From the NCBI RefSeq assembly GCF_000142905.1, contig NW_013657662.1:437328-501327 (forward strand): a stretch of 64,000 bases of DNA, in the 5' to 3' direction. How positions within the stretch are numbered: position 1 is the first letter of the stretch; every line of letters starts with the position of its first letter. A program made the translations under genes and the position numbers. This document shows positions 60,474 to 64,000 of this stretch, piece after piece. Origin of the DNA: Thecamonas trahens ATCC 50062 (Eukaryota > Apusozoa > Apusomonadida > Apusomonadidae). The notes under the pieces were generated by a model. It was not told the DNA's origin. It saw only the letters and a program-made list of their open reading frames with translations, and ran no database searches.

Positions 60474-61910
60474 ATGTCTGCTGAGACCTTTGACCCCGCC
60501 CGCAAGCTCAACGTCGTCATCATTGGCCACGTCGATGCTGGCAAGTCCACCATGACCGGCCGTCTCATCTACGAGCTCGGCGGCATCGACGAGCGTGCCA
60601 AGGAGAAGCTCGAGCAGGCTGCTGCCGAGAACAACAAGGCCGGTTTCGCCTTTGCCTACTTCATGGACACGTCCAAGGAGGAGCGTGAGCGCGGTATCAC
60701 CATCGACTGCCAGACGTCGTCGTTCCGCACCACCAACTACGACTACTCGATCACCGACGCCCCCGGTCATGCCGATTTTATCACGAACATGATCACCGGT
60801 GCCGGCCAGGCTGACGTCGCGGTCCTCATGGTCCCGGCTGACGGTAACTTCGAGGCATCGATTGCCAAGCCGTCCGGCATGATGGCTGGTGGCCAGACCC
60901 GCCAGCACGCCAACCTCGCCAACCTGCTCGGCATCAAGCAGCTCGTGGTTTGCGTCAACAAGATGGATTCGTCGGAGGGCGGCGCCTACAACGAGGCTCG
61001 TTTCAACGAGATCCGCGATGAGGTTTCGCGCATGATTGACGAGGCTGGCTTCCACTCGGCCACTGTCCCGATCATCCCGGTTTCCGGCTGGGTTGGTGAC
61101 AACCTCACCTCGCCGACCGAGAACATGCCGTGGTACAACGGCTGGTCCGGCCGGTACGGCTACACCGCCAAGCGCAAGAAGAAGGGCTTCGAGATTGTCG
61201 GCGGCACCGAGATCAAGGGCAAGACCCTTGTCGAGGCGCTCGACAACTACATGCGCATCCCCGACCGTGACGCCAACGGCCCGCTCCACCTTTCGGTTTC
61301 GGGCTCGCGCCTCATCCCGGGCCAGGGTCTCGTGACCATGGGCCGGATTGAGATCGGTACCATCCGCAAGGACGACGTCGTCGCGCTCGCGCGCAACGGC
61401 CTGTCTGGCAAGACCTTCTCGATCCAGATGCACCACCAGGACGTGGACGCCGGTATTGCTGGCTTCAACGTCGGCATTGTGGTCAAGTTCCCGAAGGGCA
61501 CCAAGCCGAAGCAGGTCAAGCGTGGTGACCTCCTGTACCGCCCGGCTGACTACGCCGACAAGCAGGAGCTCCTCCCGCGCCGCGTCAAGTCGTTCCGCGC
61601 CATGATCCGCGTGCAGAACCACCCTGGTGACCTCAAGGTCGGCTTCTGCCCGCAGATGTGCGTGCGTACCGGCCGGTGCGCTTCGCGCATTTCGGAGATC
61701 CACTGGGTGATGGGCAAGCGCACTGCTGGCCAGAAGCTCGAGAACCCGGAGTTCGTCCGCAAGCACGAGATGGCCGAGATCACCTTCGAGCCGCAGGGCT
61801 TCCTCTACTGCGAGACCTTTGAGCGCTCGGAGTCGTACGGCCGTGTTGCCGGCCTCGAGTCGAAGACCCTTGTCTTCATGGGCAAGATCATCGACGTCGA
61901 GTACGCCTAA
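60474..61910 (+). CDS. EFL: EF-like GTPase (EFL), copy 3
   Basis: An intact 478-residue EFL protein, identical in sequence to copy 1, lying 20 kb from the tandem pair on the same strand. Same GTPase motifs ([17 protein letters not shown]) and the same EFL-type domain 2 and 3 sequence. Silent differences set it apart: GAGGTTTCGCGCATGATTG in place of GTC and ATC codons, and an ATCGACGTCGAGTACGCC end against ATCGATGTTGAGTACGCT. Its 3' flank is unrelated to those of copies 1 and 2, and only 42 bases of 5' leader are shared. This fits a dispersed duplication, followed by conversion that keeps the proteins identical. Confidence 0.95.
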   Translation: MSAETFDPARKLNVVIIGHVDAGKSTMTGRLIYELGGIDERAKEKLEQAAAENNKAGFAFAYFMDTSKEERERGITIDCQTSSFRTTNYDYSITDAPGHADFITNMITGAGQADVAVLMVPADGNFEASIAKPSGMMAGGQTRQHANLANLLGIKQLVVCVNKMDSSEGGAYNEARFNEIRDEVSRMIDEAGFHSATVPIIPVSGWVGDNLTSPTENMPWYNGWSGRYGYTAKRKKKGFEIVGGTEIKGKTLVEALDNYMRIPDRDANGPLHLSVSGSRLIPGQGLVTMGRIEIGTIRKDDVVALARNGLSGKTFSIQMHHQDVDAGIAGFNVGIVVKFPKGTKPKQVKRGDLLYRPADYADKQELLPRRVKSFRAMIRVQNHPGDLKVGFCPQMCVRTGRCASRISEIHWVMGKRTAGQKLENPEFVRKHEMAEITFEPQGFLYCETFERSESYGRVAGLESKTLVFMGKIIDVEYA

Positions 61911-62046
61911 GTGTTTGCACTTGGTCATGAGCCGCACTGGTTGTTGGCTGGCCTCGGGTTGATGCGACATGTTCCTCGAGAATCAAGCCCCTGTAAACGC
62001 CTGGCTTTTTGTACTCTCACTGCGCGCGCGTGTGTGTGTGTGTGTG

Positions 62047-62922
62047 TTAGCCAAACATGTCGCGCTTGCGGCCGCGGGCGCGGACATCCTCCAGGCGGCC
62101 GAGGACGGCGTCGTCGTTGGCGCAAGCCTCTGCGTAGGCGCCGAGGACGGCGGCAAAGGCGTGCTCAGCAAAGGGATGGGTGGAGATGAAGGCACGCTCG
62201 AGGACATAGAGATCGACAGCCTTGTCCTCGAGGCCGTCCGACTGAGCGACCGAGGCGAGGCCAAAGTCGATGGTGACGACCTCGAGATGGAGGATGTTGA
62301 GAGCGACGAGGGCGCTCGGATCGAGCGGCTTTGAAGCCAGAACGGCAGCGTCTGACGGCGAGCGCGGACGGAGCATAAAGTTTGAGGTTGTCAGGTCGCC
62401 GTGAACGACGTCACCATTGTGCAGCAGAGCAATGTCCTTGCCGACGGCAGCAAGAACAGCCATGGCGTTGGGGGGGAGGTGATGTGGGCCGACATCATCC
62501 TTGATCTCCAGCCCCTCCATAGCCTGCAAGTAAGCCTTGAGTGTGATGCCATGAACCAGCTCCATATACAGCACCATCTCCTTGGTATCGACCATCAGCA
62601 CGCCCGGGACGGGCACGCCCAGAGCCCTTGCCCTTGCCAGCGACCTCGCCTCTGCCACCGTATGGGCGGCACGGAGCTTATCATCCAGAACCTTGTGGCG
62701 ATAGCCCTTAACAAACCGATGCTTTGCAAGCGCATCAAGTCCTCCAAGCCGTCCGATGTACACTCTCTGCACACATGCCATGAGTATGGGTGTAAGGGGG
62801 AAAGGGCAGACGGGGGGGGAGGGGGAGGGGGGGGGGCGTACCGCTTCGGCTCCCTGCGCCAGGAGGGTGAAGCCCGGAAGGACAAGGGCAGGAGTAGGGG
62901 TGGGAGCACTAGTTGTGGCCAT
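62047..62922 (-). CDS. BUD32: Bud32/PRPK (TP53RK) kinase of the KEOPS complex (two exons)
   Basis: A small atypical kinase/ATPase of KEOPS, needed for t6A modification of tRNA. Exon 1 is 62922-62842, the intron 62841-62767, and exon 2 62766-62047; joined they give 266 residues. Signatures: LLAQGAEA joined to RVYIGRLGG across the intron, KHRFVKGYRHKVLD, the helix VAEARSLARARALGVPVP, LYMELVHGITLKAYL, the catalytic loop VVHGDLTTSNFML, the metal motif TIDFGLA and the C-terminal RARGRKRDMFG. All expected catalytic residues are present. The intron happens to have no stop and is 75 bases long, so unspliced reading would wrongly insert 25 residues rich in Pro. Confidence 0.94.
   Translation of the reverse strand: MATTSAPTPTPALVLPGFTLLAQGAEAVRPPPSPSPPVCPFPLTPILMACVQRVYIGRLGGLDALAKHRFVKGYRHKVLDDKLRAAHTVAEARSLARARALGVPVPGVLMVDTKEMVLYMELVHGITLKAYLQAMEGLEIKDDVGPHHLPPNAMAVLAAVGKDIALLHNGDVVHGDLTTSNFMLRPRSPSDAAVLASKPLDPSALVALNILHLEVVTIDFGLASVAQSDGLEDKAVDLYVLERAFISTHPFAEHAFAAVLGAYAEACANDDAVLGRLEDVRARGRKRDMFG
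62767..62841 (-). other. BUD32: Intron of BUD32
   Basis: 75 bases, donor GTACGC, acceptor TGTGTGCAG on the minus strand, phase 0. C-rich on the coding strand. A multiple of three without stops, so its removal is supported only by homology (QGAEA-RVYIG). Confidence 0.85.
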
Positions 62923-63163
62923 AGTGTGTGTAATCGTGCGTGTGCGTGTGTGCGTGTGTGGTAGTAGTAGTGGTGGTGGTGGTGGTGGTGGTGGTTGTGG
63001 TTGTGGTGAGGTGTGTGTGGTTGTGGTGGCTGTTCAACTGGCCAAGTTCGACGCGTTCCGCAAAGCCTTGAAGTGATCGACGCCGCCATGGCGGGACCTC
63101 TACGCATGGATGTCGACCGAGGAGCTGCATGTGACCATCCGCGATTTCACGCTGTGAGTCTTA
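62923..63163. other. Intergenic region with GT and GTG repeats
   Basis: Upstream of BUD32: (TG)n-like sequence at 62923-62960 and (GTG)n at 62970-63012. A coding-like tail on the plus strand at 63027-63160 is discussed under findings. Confidence 0.5.
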
Positions 63164-63991
63164 TCACCCGCTGTGCTTTGCAAGGAACTCGGTGACGCCC
63201 TCCATGACGTCGAGCCGGAACTGGAGGAGGCTGTGGCCGGCGCCGGGGACGTGCATGCGGGCGCAGGCAAGGTCGGCGCCGGCATTGTCACCGTCGCGGG
63301 CAAGCGGAATCGACTCGTCGTTGAGAATGGTGCCGTCATGCGGGCGGCCATCGGCAAGCCGTGATAGGATCGGGTTGGACCAGCTCTTCTCGCCGGTCAC
63401 CACCAGCAGCGGCAGTGAAGATGGAAGCGCATAGCGGGCGGCGAGATCAACCGAGCGGGCCATGGCTGCGAGCTCAGTGCCCGGGCCAGCGACAACGGTT
63501 AGGCCGACAAGCTCATGGACCGAGGCGGCCCAAAGCGAGCCGCGGAGCGGCGGCGCGATCATGACCGTCGGCGCAGATGCGAGGAGCGTGTCGCCGCGCG
63601 AGCGGCGATCCGGCGGCAGAGCCGCGACGTCGGCCAGCGCCGCCGCCAGGACCAGACCACCCATGGAGTGTGTGACAAAGCCGAGTGGAGGCTCAGGTCC
63701 GCCACAACGCGAGGTGCAGTTGAGGGCGGTGTCCACAAATCGCCGTAGCGCCGTGGCGTGGTCGGCGAGCACACCTGCCCGCGAGTCGTAGCCAAAGGCC
63801 GCCACGTTGGCTGACGAGTCGCTCGTCCGCAAGTATACCGCCAGTGGATAGTTGTTCCATGTCGACGCCAGGTAGCCGTGGACAGTGACCATCGTCCGCG
63901 GCAGGCGGAGCATCCACACCCGCACGTGAGTCCAAGCCACGGGGAGAGCGACAAGTGGGCCAACAGCGTGACCAGCAAGCGGTAGAAGAGG
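63164..63991 (-). CDS. Alpha/beta hydrolase, lipase-like (partial at the window edge)
   Basis: The C-terminal exon of a serine hydrolase. It has the oxyanion strand VTVHGYLASTWNN, the nucleophile elbow GFVTHSMGGLVLA (GxSxG-type HSMGG), a later acidic strand LPLLVVTGEKSW and the catalytic His in HVPGAGHSLLQFRLDV. This order fits an alpha/beta hydrolase fold lipase or esterase. The frame stays open upstream to a TAG at 63992-63994 that can act as a splice acceptor (GCTAG), and there is no ATG before the conserved HG motif except internal ones. So the 5' part probably lies beyond the window end. The hydrophobic segment LPLAGHAVGPLVALPVAW just inside could be a signal anchor. The substrate is unknown. 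Confidence 0.78.
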   Translation of the reverse strand, partial: PLLPLAGHAVGPLVALPVAWTHVRVWMLRLPRTMVTVHGYLASTWNNYPLAVYLRTSDSSANVAAFGYDSRAGVLADHATALRRFVDTALNCTSRCGGPEPPLGFVTHSMGGLVLAAALADVAALPPDRRSRGDTLLASAPTVMIAPPLRGSLWAASVHELVGLTVVAGPGTELAAMARSVDLAARYALPSSLPLLVVTGEKSWSNPILSRLADGRPHDGTILNDESIPLARDGDNAGADLACARMHVPGAGHSLLQFRLDVMEGVTEFLAKHSG

Positions 63992-64000
63992 CTAGCTTGA

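Overview
The window is GC-rich nuclear DNA from a unicellular eukaryote, and the best fit is the apusomonad Thecamonas trahens or a close relative. The reasons are eukaryote-only gene families, a few short GT-AG introns, an elongation factor of the EFL type instead of EF-1alpha, and many signalling proteins that mix bacterial-type and eukaryotic domains. The species call is an inference from gene content. I saw no rRNA, tRNA, CRISPR array or intact transposon.

Layout. 1-14.3 kb: a PH/armadillo/SH3 protein, a membrane protein built from three copies of a four-helix unit, a low-complexity stretch holding a decayed piggyBac-type transposase remnant, a voltage-sensor protein fused to a cyclase-like domain, and a calponin-homology/coiled-coil protein ending in six copies of an unfamiliar repeat. 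14.8-23.4 kb: a secreted protein, two ELO fatty-acid elongases, an EAPP homologue, mitochondrial ribosomal protein uL23m and RNase H2 subunit C. 24.1-33.5 kb: a 2416-residue receptor (solute-binding ectodomain, two degenerate kinase domains, degenerate cyclase domain), a PiT phosphate transporter and a small ABM monooxygenase. 34-45.6 kb: SLX4, a COA3-like cytochrome oxidase assembly factor, an orphan membrane protein, a tandem pair of EFL genes and a beta-propeller membrane protein. 45.6-57.3 kb: NADPH-cytochrome P450 reductase, NADH-cytochrome b5 reductase, alkyl-DHAP synthase and a P4-ATPase flippase. 57.3-64 kb: a TRIM-like RING protein, a third EFL gene, the KEOPS kinase Bud32 and a truncated alpha/beta hydrolase.

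Genes are packed tightly, and convergent pairs are 4 to 53 bases apart. Several encoded enzymes belong to membrane lipid metabolism: two elongases, the b5 and P450 reductases that can feed electrons to ER lipid enzymes, the ether-lipid enzyme AGPS and a lipid flippase.

Five otherwise intact genes, and one of the three EFL copies, contain a single-base deletion. Most lie in or beside short homopolymers, and adding one base restores a full reading frame each time. These look more like consensus errors than real mutations, so the apparent pseudogene status of EFL copy 2 should be treated with caution.
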